Shown here piece by piece: positions 1 through 4,810 of a stretch of DNA of 12,645 nucleotides. Within the stretch, counting starts at the first letter, position 1. Every line of letters starts with the position of its first letter. Source of the stretch: JAULUH01 sp032111745 (GTDB lineage: Bacteria > Chloroflexota > Anaerolineae > JAAEKA01); contig JAULUH010000357.1 in assembly GCA_032111745.1 (NCBI GenBank), forward strand, positions 1 to 12,645. Direction: 5' to 3'. Position numbers and translations under genes: made by a program. The notes below the pieces were generated by a model. That model had not been told where the DNA came from and did no database searches. It was given only the letters and a program-made list of their open reading frames with translations.

Positions 1-270
1 TGGGCCGTGCTGGAGGCGCAGGCGCCGGGCGCGCCGCGCAGCTACGCCAGCGTGACCAACATCGGGGTGCGGCCGAGCTTCGACAACGGCCAGCGCACCG
101 TGGAGACGTACCTGTTGGATTTCGAGGGGGACCTGTATGGGCAGCCCATCACCCTGGAGTTCGTGGAGCGGCTGCGGCCGGAGCAGCGCTTCCCGAGCCT
201 GGAGGCGCTGCAGGCGCAGATCGCCGCGGATGTGGCCACGGCACGGCAGATCCTGCAGGCCGGCGGTTGA
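1..270 (+). CDS. ribF: RibF, bifunctional riboflavin kinase / FAD synthetase (3' end only)
   Basis: This is the C-terminal 89 codons of a gene that begins before the window; the frame is open from base 1 to the TGA at 268-270. RibF phosphorylates riboflavin to FMN and adenylates FMN to FAD in the cytoplasm. Only the riboflavin kinase domain is present. It is recognised by TNIGVRPSFDNGQRTVETYL, then the LYG turn and the ending RPEQRFPSLEALQAQIAAD, a typical RibF C-terminus. The FAD synthetase half lies upstream and cannot be judged. An archease gene starts 7 bases after the stop, so the two are probably co-transcribed. The FAD product is the cofactor of ThyX, encoded nearby on the other strand, but that proximity may be coincidence. 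The family call is secure; the true start is outside the window. Confidence 0.93.
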   Translation, partial: WAVLEAQAPGAPRSYASVTNIGVRPSFDNGQRTVETYLLDFEGDLYGQPITLEFVERLRPEQRFPSLEALQAQIAADVATARQILQAGG

Positions 271-277
271 TGCTCCC

Positions 278-697
278 ATGAACCGTTTCTACGAGGAGCT
301 GCCCCATACCGCGGACTGGCGGATTCGCGTGTGGGGTGCCACCCTACCGGAGCTCTTTGCCCACGCCGCCGCGGCCATGGCCGAGCTACAGGGAGCCAGC
401 ATGGCCGCGGCCACGACGATGGAGAGGGAGGTCCGCTGCCAGGCCCTTGATCTGGAGACCCTGCTGGTGGCGTGGCTGAATGAGTTGCTGTATTGGTCGG
501 AGGTGGAGGACGCGCTGTATACCCGCTTTGTCGTCGAGTTCGCCGGCCCCGAGGCGGAGGAGCCGGCGCTGGCGGCCCAAGTGGCCGGCGTGCCCGGCCG
601 CGGCCCCCTGGCCCACATCAAGGCCGTGACGTTTCACGAGCTCTCCCTATTCCAAACCCCCACCGGCTGGGAAGCCCGAGTCACTTTCGACACCTGA
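278..697 (+). CDS. Archease family protein
   Basis: The 139-residue product has the length and motifs of archease, the small protein that promotes guanylylation and turnover of the RNA ligase RtcB. The N-terminal motif HTADWRIRVWG (H10 to G20) carries the conserved Asp13. Next comes the ELFAHAAAAM helix, then a DLETLLVAWLNELLYWSE segment and an IKAVTFHEL strand near the C-terminus. The final FDT supplies a C-terminal Asp138 of the kind that forms the metal site with the N-terminal Asp. The ATG at 278 is the only start that gives this complete N-terminus. It has no good Shine-Dalgarno (only a weak GGCGG about ten bases upstream), so translation is probably coupled to ribF, which ends 7 bases before. 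No rtcB is in the window. The family call is strong; the partner and substrate are inferred from the family. Confidence 0.9.
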   Translation: MNRFYEELPHTADWRIRVWGATLPELFAHAAAAMAELQGASMAAATTMEREVRCQALDLETLLVAWLNELLYWSEVEDALYTRFVVEFAGPEAEEPALAAQVAGVPGRGPLAHIKAVTFHELSLFQTPTGWEARVTFDT

Positions 698-725
698 CAG
701 GCATCTGTCGCCGTTGCCCGTGCTC

Positions 726-776
726 GCGTAGGGACATGAATGGCGGNNNNNNNNNNCGCCATTCATGTCCCTACGC
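726..776. repeat. 20-bp perfect inverted repeat with an unassembled loop
   Basis: Bases 726-745 (gcgtagggacatgaatggcg) are the exact reverse complement of 757-776, with a G and the ten-N gap between them. The element lies between the convergent ends of the archease gene and thyX, so it may serve as a bidirectional terminator, though no T tract follows either side. It shares the leading GCGTAGGG and the CAT.A...GGCG layout with the palindrome at 3877-3942, which suggests a dispersed palindromic repeat family. Part of the arm sequence (catgaat then ggcgg) reappears at 784-796 across the thyX stop codon. Confidence 0.8.
747..756. other. Assembly gap (10 N)
   Basis: Ten consecutive N lie in the centre of the inverted repeat. 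The length 10 looks like a placeholder, so the real loop may be longer or shorter. A strong hairpin, or a homopolymer loop as in the related element at 3910-3926, would explain why the assembly broke here. Confidence 0.97.
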
Positions 777-782
777 CCATGG

Positions 783-1496
783 TCATGAATCGGCGGTGAG
801 GATAAACTTCTGGAAGGCCTCCGCCGTCCACGGCAGCGCCGGCCGGAAGAAATGCTCGTAGATGGCGGTGGCGTAGGCCCGGATCTCCAGCTGGGCGTCG
901 CGGGCCATGCGCAGCTGCAGGAAGTGCATCAGGTTGTGGGCATCGGTCTTGCAGACCCAGGTGTAGTACACGGCGAAGCCGGCCAGGAACAGGCGGGCCT
1001 GCTCGCGGGCTACGCCAGCATCCAGGGCCTGCAGGTACAGCCGGTAGCCCTCCTCGTAGTGGCGGGCCAGGGCCTCGGTCAGCGCCTCCCCGCCGGCCAG
1101 GTCCAGCAGCCCCTCGCTGGCCTGCTTGTTGTCGCTGCTCTGGCGGCGCCAGGCATCGGGGGCCACGGTGTAGAAATCCTGCTCCTGGAAGGGGGTGTAG
1201 CGCCCGCTCTGGGCGTTGAAGCTCCAAGTGCGATGGCGCACCCATTGCCACCACACCACCACGGGCGCGCGCACGCGGAACTTGAACTCCACCATCTCGA
1301 AGGGGGTGGTGTGGCGATGGCGCATCAGGTAGAACAGCAGGCGTTTATCCTGGTCCGTTCCCTTGCTCTCGCCGAGGAAGGACGCCCGGGCCGCCGCTAC
1401 GATGGCGCTGTCGTCGCCCATCACGTCCTGTAGCTCGATCCAACCCTTATCCAGAACCGGCACGCGGTTGCCAATGAGCTGGCCTTCCTGATTCAC
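783..1496 (-). CDS. thyX: ThyX, FAD-dependent thymidylate synthase
   Basis: The 237-residue enzyme converts dUMP to dTMP using methylenetetrahydrofolate, FAD and NAD(P)H, replacing ThyA. The signature RHRX7S is present as RHRTWSFNAQSGRY (R87 to Y100, with S97). The upstream family block RHRHTTPFEMVEF (59-71) and the C-terminal NLMHFLQLRMARDAQLEIRA block (188-207) are also intact, so it should be active. The start is GTG at 1494-1496, preceded by GAGGAG at 1506-1511 with a 9-base spacing. It lies 26 bases downstream of the CBS-ACT gene and is probably the last gene of a three-gene operon read from the promoter near 2961-2989. Its stop is only a few bases from the palindrome that follows. No thyA is visible in the window. 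Confidence 0.97.
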   Translation of the reverse strand: MNQEGQLIGNRVPVLDKGWIELQDVMGDDSAIVAAARASFLGESKGTDQDKRLLFYLMRHRHTTPFEMVEFKFRVRAPVVVWWQWVRHRTWSFNAQSGRYTPFQEQDFYTVAPDAWRRQSSDNKQASEGLLDLAGGEALTEALARHYEEGYRLYLQALDAGVAREQARLFLAGFAVYYTWVCKTDAHNLMHFLQLRMARDAQLEIRAYATAIYEHFFRPALPWTAEAFQKFILTADS

Positions 1497-1522
1497 CGTG
1501 GTGTGCTCCTCGCAACGTTCGC

Positions 1523-2170
1523 TTAGCGGGCTTGCCAGGCCTCGCGGATGTCGACATCGTCCACCGGCAGCTCAGCCAGGATATCCTCCAGATCCTGCGA
1601 CGTGAGATCGGCCACGTTGAAGGCCACCAGGAAGCCGTCCTCGTCGGAGATGTTGCCGAGGGTGAGCAGGTTGCCACCGGCGCGGGCGATACCGTTGGTG
1701 ATATCGGCCAGGATGCCGCGGAAGGCCGGTGTGCGCAGGGTCACGCGCAGGCCGGGGCCATCGCTGCCCAGCATGCGCAAGAAGACGCGGAACATATCGG
1801 ACTCGGTGATGATGCCCACCAGCTCCCCGTCGCCGTTGACCACCAGCAGCGAGCTGATGCGGTTCCTGGTCATGATGGCGGCTGCCTCTTCCAGGGGTGT
1901 GTCCGGCGTCGTGGTGAGCAGGGCCCCATGCATCAGGTCGCCGATACGCAGGGAGGGCGCGGCGGTGGTGCGGGTCTGCCCGCGGCGCACCGGGATCGCC
2001 AGTACCTCCAACAGCTTGCGGTCGCTGATCAGCCCCACCAGGCGGCTGTCGGCGTCCAGCACGGGCATGCGGCGCACCCCCTCCTGGCGCATGCGCTGCA
2101 GCACGGGACCGGCTTCTTCGTCCACCCGCGCCACGATCAAATCCTTGGTCATGAAGTGCTTGACGAACAT
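1523..2170 (-). CDS. CBS-CBS-ACT domain protein, AcuB-like
   Basis: The 215-residue soluble protein has two CBS motifs followed by an ACT-like domain. CBS1 spans about residues 1-62 (KHFMTKDLIVARVDE, then RMPVLDADSRLVGLISDRKL). CBS2 spans about 75-134 (SSLLVVNGDGELVGIITESD). The ACT-like region is about 140-210 (LRVTLRTPAFRGILADITNG and a second strand-helix unit). CBS pairs bind adenine nucleotides and ACT domains bind amino acids or similar small ligands, so this is probably a ligand sensor; its target is unknown. The architecture matches proteins annotated AcuB, but no acetoin genes are nearby, so that function should not be assumed. The ATG at 2168-2170 has GGAG at 2178-2181. It sits 35 bases after the GDPD-fold gene and 26 bases before thyX, probably in one operon. 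Confidence 0.88.
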   Translation of the reverse strand: MFVKHFMTKDLIVARVDEEAGPVLQRMRQEGVRRMPVLDADSRLVGLISDRKLLEVLAIPVRRGQTRTTAAPSLRIGDLMHGALLTTTPDTPLEEAAAIMTRNRISSLLVVNGDGELVGIITESDMFRVFLRMLGSDGPGLRVTLRTPAFRGILADITNGIARAGGNLLTLGNISDEDGFLVAFNVADLTSQDLEDILAELPVDDVDIREAWQAR

Positions 2171-2205
2171 GGGGTTTCTCCAAACCTCGACGAACGAGCG
2201 GCGCC

Positions 2206-2913
2206 CTAAGGTTGCGGCGCGATGATGGCGTCGACGCCGAGCTCCACCAGGGCCTGCGGGTCCGTGCCGTCGCCGGCGACGGCCACCACCTGGACGCCCC
2301 GGTTGTGGGCCGCGGCCACCAGGCGCGCGGTCAGCTGGTTGCCATCCAACACCAGGGCCGGGGCCGCCGGACGATAGAACGGGGTCAGGCCCACGCGCGC
2401 CGTGGCCAGGAAGGCCTCGGCCTCGGGACGGGTGTAGGCGGTGGCCAGCTCAGGCGCCTGCAAGCGCAGCGCCTCCACCAACTCCTGGTCGTCCACCAGC
2501 ACCAGGGTGCGCTCCCGGGCGCCGGCGCCGTCGATGGCCTGCAACAAGGCGGCCTCCGAGCGCAGGGACGGCTCCCTCAGCTCCACCACGAAGCGCAGGC
2601 CGGGTAAGGCAGCCAGGATATCCTCCAGGGGCTCGGCCGGGCCGGACGCAGCGGCCACCAGGCGGCCGTCCGGCGCTAACTGCACCGGCAGATAGAGCCC
2701 GTCGGCGCCGGCTGCCGGCGCCGCCTGCAGCGCGGCCAGGGAGTAGGCCGCGGCGCCGGCCGGCCCGGTATCGGCGATACGCAGGGCCTGCCCCGGCTCC
2801 GGCCCGAAGAAGGGCACCACCGGCAGCGGCCGGATGGTCACCAGGCGGTAGATGCCGAAGATCACCAGGACGGTGGCAGCGAGGAGAGCCAGGCGAACGA
2901 GAAACTGGCGCAT
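2206..2913 (-). CDS. Membrane-anchored GDPD-fold protein, catalytic residues lost
   Basis: The 235-residue protein has one N-terminal membrane segment (about residues 6-26) and then a domain that follows the glycerophosphodiester phosphodiesterase pattern. In the first strand RIADTG (45-50) stands where active enzymes have a HRG motif. GADGLYLPVQLAPDGRLV (69-86) matches the GAD-x-E-x-D block, but Tyr74 and Pro76 replace the metal-binding Glu and Asp. Residues 89-90 are Ala-Ser where His-Asp is usual. The C-terminal GVQVVAVAGDGTDPQALVEL and GVDAIIAPQP match the usual end of the fold. The protein is therefore probably non-catalytic, perhaps a binding or scaffold protein at the membrane. The ATG at 2911-2913 is chosen because GAAGGG lies at 2921-2926 and because a promoter overlaps the alternative in-frame start at 2970. 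It is the first gene of the probable operon with the CBS-ACT gene and thyX. The gene is certain; the GDPD relationship is moderately sure. Confidence 0.75.
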   Translation of the reverse strand: MRQFLVRLALLAATVLVIFGIYRLVTIRPLPVVPFFGPEPGQALRIADTGPAGAAAYSLAALQAAPAAGADGLYLPVQLAPDGRLVAAASGPAEPLEDILAALPGLRFVVELREPSLRSEAALLQAIDGAGARERTLVLVDDQELVEALRLQAPELATAYTRPEAEAFLATARVGLTPFYRPAAPALVLDGNQLTARLVAAAHNRGVQVVAVAGDGTDPQALVELGVDAIIAPQP

Positions 2914-2960
2914 GGCACGACCCTTCACACGATCAGAGCCCGGATACGACTGGTGCTCCC

Positions 2961-2989
2961 ATTTTACCACCTATGGCGAAAGCGCCCAA
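2961..2989 (-). promoter_or_regulatory. Promoter for the GDPD-fold / CBS-ACT / thyX operon
   Basis: On the minus strand TTGGGC (2984-2989) and TAAAAT (2961-2966) are 17 bp apart, and TGG directly precedes the -10 (extended TGn element). Transcription would start near 2954, leaving a leader of about 41 bases before the ATG at 2913. The -10 match is good and the -35 moderate. Confidence 0.6.
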
Positions 2990-3009
2990 GCCATCACCAC
3001 CACAGCATA

Positions 3010-3049
3010 GACAAACCAGCGCTGCCGGAGGGCGCAGCACTGGTTTGTC
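3010..3049 (-). terminator. Hairpin after the first YIP1 gene (terminator candidate)
   Basis: The 16-base arms 3010-3025 and 3034-3049 enclose an 8-base loop. They differ at one position that forms a G-U wobble in the minus-strand RNA, so the stem is complete in that transcript. It begins about 30 bases downstream of the leftward gene that ends at 3080. No T tract follows, so it may be an RNA-stabilising or Rho-assisted end rather than a classical intrinsic terminator. Confidence 0.5.
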
Positions 3050-3079
3050 GGCTCGGCAGCGCAGCAGGCCAGGGGCCGG

Positions 3080-3655
3080 CTAGTTGAAGGCGCCGGTCAG
3101 CGCGCCGATGCCCAGGGCGCCGATGCCCAGCACGGCCGCAATGAATAGGGTACCAACCGCGAAGATCAGCCAGCCGATGAACGCCGTGATCACGGCGTTG
3201 CCGGTGGTGGTATCGAGGGATTCGCGCACGGCCACCACGATGCACACCAGGGACCATATCAGGCCGGCCAGGGCGGCCAGGCCGCCGACGCAGGGGATGA
3301 AGCCCAGCACGCCCAGGGCCTGGGGAGCGACCGCGTAGCCGAGGGTGCGGCGCAGCTCACCCGGCTCGGCCGTGCCACCCATGAAGCGGGTACCGACGAA
3401 CCAGATCACGTAGGCCATGATGAAGTAGCCGACCACGCCCCACACGGCCCCGAACGCCAGGCCGAATAGCGCGGCGATGAAGTCGCCAAAGAGCAGGCCG
3501 CTGACCAGCGCGCCCAGGCCGGAGAGCACGGACGTAATGATGACGACGAGCAGCGCCTCGGTGTCCAGGCTGGCATCCGCCTCGGCCTCGTTGTAGAAGG
3601 CCACATCCAGCCGCACCGCCCGCATCACACGGTTGATCATGCCGCTAAGATCCAT
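3080..3655 (-). CDS. YIP1-family multi-pass membrane protein (paralogue A)
   Basis: This 191-residue protein has about five hydrophobic segments (roughly 34-55, 62-88, 104-122, 123-143 and 155-178). It shows the bacterial YIP1-family pattern: FMGG at 91-94, then LGYAVAPQALGVLGFIP (105-121), a segment containing LIWSLVCIVVAVRESL, and a final membrane helix. The N-terminus is short, cytoplasmic and partly amphipathic. The C-terminus repeats LGIGA twice. The function of bacterial YIP1 proteins is not established. The ATG at 3653-3655 is chosen over upstream in-frame starts because of a strong AGGAGGT at 3663-3669 with 7-base spacing, and because the promoter at 3831-3859 overlaps the region of the longer reading frame. 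Two paralogues lie in tandem at 7647-9169. The leader of about 170 bases is structured and holds a small overlapping reading frame. Confidence 0.85.
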   Translation of the reverse strand: MDLSGMINRVMRAVRLDVAFYNEAEADASLDTEALLVVIITSVLSGLGALVSGLLFGDFIAALFGLAFGAVWGVVGYFIMAYVIWFVGTRFMGGTAEPGELRRTLGYAVAPQALGVLGFIPCVGGLAALAGLIWSLVCIVVAVRESLDTTTGNAVITAFIGWLIFAVGTLFIAAVLGIGALGIGALTGAFN

Positions 3656-3725
3656 AAGACACACCTCCTGGGATGAGAACAGATGAGAACCTCTCGTAGA
3701 GACCCGGCTTCCTACAGACCGCCAT
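3645..3725 (-). other. Possible 26-codon leader reading frame overlapping the YIP1 start
   Basis: On the minus strand an ATG at 3723-3725 opens a frame of 26 codons (MAVCRKPGLYERF and on) that stops 11 bases inside the downstream YIP1 gene. The Shine-Dalgarno of the YIP1 gene lies within it. Its own ribosome site is poor (a GGGGCGG-like stretch), so it may be chance. If translated it would couple translation across the overlap. Confidence 0.2.
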
Positions 3726-3740
3726 TGACCGCCCCGCTGC

Positions 3741-3756
3741 AGCAACCCTCCTTGCT
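3741..3756 (-). promoter_or_regulatory. Leader hairpin with an SD-like GGAGGG loop
   Basis: In the minus-strand RNA the bases read AGCAA, then GGAGGG, then UUGCU: a 5-bp stem presenting a purine loop that resembles a ribosome binding site. It lies in the middle of the YIP1 leader, about 85-100 bases upstream of the start codon. No riboswitch class could be recognised. Confidence 0.3.
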
Positions 3757-3801
3757 TTCGTCCCGGGACCAACGTTCCGCGGCGACAACCACGGGCGACA
3801 T

Positions 3802-3822
3802 CCCGGGCCCATCCAGCCCGGG
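3802..3822 (-). promoter_or_regulatory. GC hairpin at the 5' end of the YIP1 leader
   Basis: CCCGGGC (3802-3808) and GCCCGGG (3816-3822) are exact complements around a 7-base loop. The predicted start of transcription (about 3825) puts this hairpin at the very 5' end of the leftward mRNA, where it could protect the transcript from decay. Confidence 0.45.
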
Positions 3823-3830
3823 CACCGCTG

Positions 3831-3859
3831 AGCATAACACACCCCTCCCCCAATGTCAA
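3831..3859 (-). promoter_or_regulatory. Strong promoter for YIP1 paralogue A
   Basis: On the minus strand there is a perfect TTGACA (3854-3859), a 17-bp spacer, and TATGCT (3831-3836) preceded by TGT, an extended -10. Transcription would start near 3825, giving a leader of about 170 bases. Confidence 0.7.
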
Positions 3860-3876
3860 CCACCTCGCCCATCACC

Positions 3877-3942
3877 GCGTAGGGCATAAGCGGCGTGTCG
3901 TGGCGGCCACCCCCCCCCCCCCCCCCACGCCGCTTATGCCCT
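3877..3942. repeat. Palindromic repeat with a 17-C loop
   Basis: Arms 3881-3897 and 3926-3942 (agggcataagcggcgtg and its complement) form a perfect 17-bp inverted repeat. The 28-base loop includes an uninterrupted run of 17 C (3910-3926, the last base shared with the arm). The left side extends to gcgtaggg, matching the element at 726-776. It lies between two divergent promoters. In RNA it would be a strong hairpin, and the homopolymer is prone to slippage. Confidence 0.8.
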
Positions 3943-3956
3943 CTGAAACCCTCCCC

Positions 3957-3986
3957 TTGATCTCCACGTATAGAGTGTAGTAGAAT
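3957..3986 (+). promoter_or_regulatory. Promoter for the helical-protein gene
   Basis: TTGATC (3957-3962) and TAGAAT (3981-3986) are separated by 18 bp in an AT-richer patch. Transcription would start near 3993, leaving a leader of about 118 bases. Confidence 0.55.
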
Positions 3987-4003
3987 GAGATAGTAGCGCA
4001 GGA

Positions 4004-4028
4004 GACCGGTGCTTCAGAGGTGCCGGTC
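4004..4028 (+). promoter_or_regulatory. Leader hairpin upstream of the helical-protein gene
   Basis: GACCGGTGC (4004-4012) pairs with GTGCCGGTC (4020-4028), seven Watson-Crick pairs and two G-U pairs, around a 7-base loop. It lies about 11 bases from the predicted transcript start. Its role is unknown; it may stabilise the 5' end. Confidence 0.35.
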
Positions 4029-4110
4029 GCTCTGGGCTGAGCAGGCACGAACGGGATTTGCGATCGGGCCTTGGGCTGCGGTCGCCTGTTCCCCAACAAG
4101 GAGGAAAGCC

Positions 4111-4602
4111 ATGAGTGAGGAAAGCAAGACTGGACAGGGCACACCGATTGAAGAGGCTGCAGCCGAGACGCGCGCCATTGCCGACGAGATGAACAAGCTG
4201 GGCCACAAGGTCAGCGAGGCCATCCAGCGGGCCTGGGGCAGCGTCGAGCGCAAGCAAGCCGAAGACGAGATCCGCAAGGCCTTGAGCATGGCCGGCGAGC
4301 GCATTGACGACGTGGCCGCGGATATCCGGGCCAGCGGGGTGCCGCACGAGATCAAGGAACAGGCCACCAAGGTGATGGAGGATCTGGAGAAGAGCCCCAT
4401 CACCCAGGATCTGCGCAAGACCCTGCTGGATGGGCTGCGCCGCCTGAACACGGAGCTCTCGGAGTTCCTGGCCCGCGAGGACCTGAGCAAGGTTGCGGAG
4501 AAGGCGGACGAGGCCGTAAAGGCCAGCAAGGATGCGGCCAACACCGCGGCCAAGGCCACGGGCGATGTGGTAGACGCCACCGCAAAGGTGATCAAGAAGT
4601 AG
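4111..4602 (+). CDS. Hypothetical charged alpha-helical protein
   Basis: The 163-residue protein has no signal peptide and no membrane segment. It is almost wholly helical by composition, rich in Ala, Glu, Lys and Asp, with few aromatic residues. About residues 13-125 form amphipathic helices broken near Gly76-Pro78 and Pro96. The tail (about 126-163) is a run of Ala-Lys-Asp motifs such as KVAEKADEAVKASKDAANTA, which resembles the loose repeats of late-embryogenesis-abundant or apolipoprotein-like helices. I do not recognise a named family. The ATG at 4111 has AAGGAGG at 4098-4104 with 6-base spacing; an upstream in-frame GTG at 4009 lies inside the leader hairpin and is rejected. It has its own promoter and a probable terminator at 4637-4695, so it seems monocistronic and well translated. 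A role as a stress or membrane-surface protein is only a guess. Confidence 0.85.
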   Translation: MSEESKTGQGTPIEEAAAETRAIADEMNKLGHKVSEAIQRAWGSVERKQAEDEIRKALSMAGERIDDVAADIRASGVPHEIKEQATKVMEDLEKSPITQDLRKTLLDGLRRLNTELSEFLAREDLSKVAEKADEAVKASKDAANTAAKATGDVVDATAKVIKK

Positions 4603-4606
4603 GTTA

Positions 4607-4618
4607 CGGAACGTTCCG
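4607..4618. promoter_or_regulatory. 12-bp perfect palindrome
   Basis: CGGAACGTTCCG is self-complementary and starts five bases after the stop of the helical-protein gene. It could be a protein-binding site or part of transcript end processing; nothing else supports either. Confidence 0.25.
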
Positions 4619-4636
4619 GCCACGGATTCAACAACC

Positions 4637-4695
4637 GCGCCCCGGGGCACTTGCTCAGCACCTTTGCTGCGTGAGGGCCGCGGGGCGCTTTGTTG
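4637..4695 (+). terminator. Structured terminator candidate after the helical-protein gene
   Basis: GCGCCCCG (4637-4644) pairs with CGGGGCGC (4681-4688) around a loop that itself contains the hairpin CAGCA-CCTT-TGCTG (4656-4669). The outer stem is followed by TTTGTTG, a short imperfect U tract. It lies 35 bases after the gene. Confidence 0.4.
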
Positions 4696-4783
4696 TGGGC
4701 TTTGGAAATGGAGGGCCAGGGATCATTGGGGGCGGTGGCGGCGTGCCAGGTGGAAAAGGGGATGGTAGAAATTCACACATCTG

Positions 4784-4792
4784 TGATACAAT
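4784..4792 (+). promoter_or_regulatory. Extended -10 promoter candidate for the DHH-CBS-nucleotidyltransferase gene
   Basis: TGATACAAT (4784-4792) is an extended -10 element with a good TACAAT; no convincing -35 is found 16-18 bp upstream. Start of transcription would fall near 4799, within the AGAGGAG ribosome site (4797-4803), so the real start may be earlier or the leader very short. TCACA-N4-TGTGA (4773-4786) overlaps the element as a small inverted repeat and might be an operator. Confidence 0.4.
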
Positions 4793-4810
4793 TGGTAGAG
4801 GAGCACCCGC

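Larger units (their letters stand above)
3656..4110. other. Gene-free divergent regulatory region
   Basis: The 455 bases between the leftward YIP1 gene and the rightward helical-protein gene hold no convincing long coding region. They contain the leader and promoter of the YIP1 gene (3656-3859), a palindrome with a C17 loop (3877-3942), and the promoter and leader of the helical-protein gene (3957-4110). A 10-bp direct repeat, gatgagaac plus a or c, sits at 3672-3691 just upstream of the YIP1 ribosome binding site. One 26-codon reading frame in the leader is reported separately. Confidence 0.8.

Noticed and set aside
1532..2225. Two 225-codon plus-strand frames opposite the CBS-ACT gene
   Set aside because: Their composition is biased (Gln/His/Gly or Ser/Arg) and they lack motifs or ribosome sites; the minus strand encodes a clear two-CBS protein.
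2911..2970. Upstream ATG (2970) as the start of the GDPD-fold gene
   Set aside because: The -10 box of the promoter lies over it, so it would not be transcribed from that promoter, and only the ATG at 2913 has a ribosome site.
3672..3691. CRISPR-like or larger tandem array at the 10-bp direct repeat
   Set aside because: There are only two copies with no spacer; no CRISPR repeat pattern was found anywhere in the window.
3656..3825. Known riboswitch or RNase P-like RNA in the YIP1 leader
   Set aside because: Several hairpins are visible, but I could match no known consensus core.
4009..4110. Longer start (GTG at 4009) for the helical-protein gene
   Set aside because: It lies in a leader hairpin with no ribosome site, and the ATG at 4111 has an excellent one.
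4773..4786. CRP/FNR-type site TCACA-N4-TGTGA
   Set aside because: The half-sites are in the opposite orientation to the TGTGA-N6-TCACA consensus, so it is mentioned only as a possible operator.
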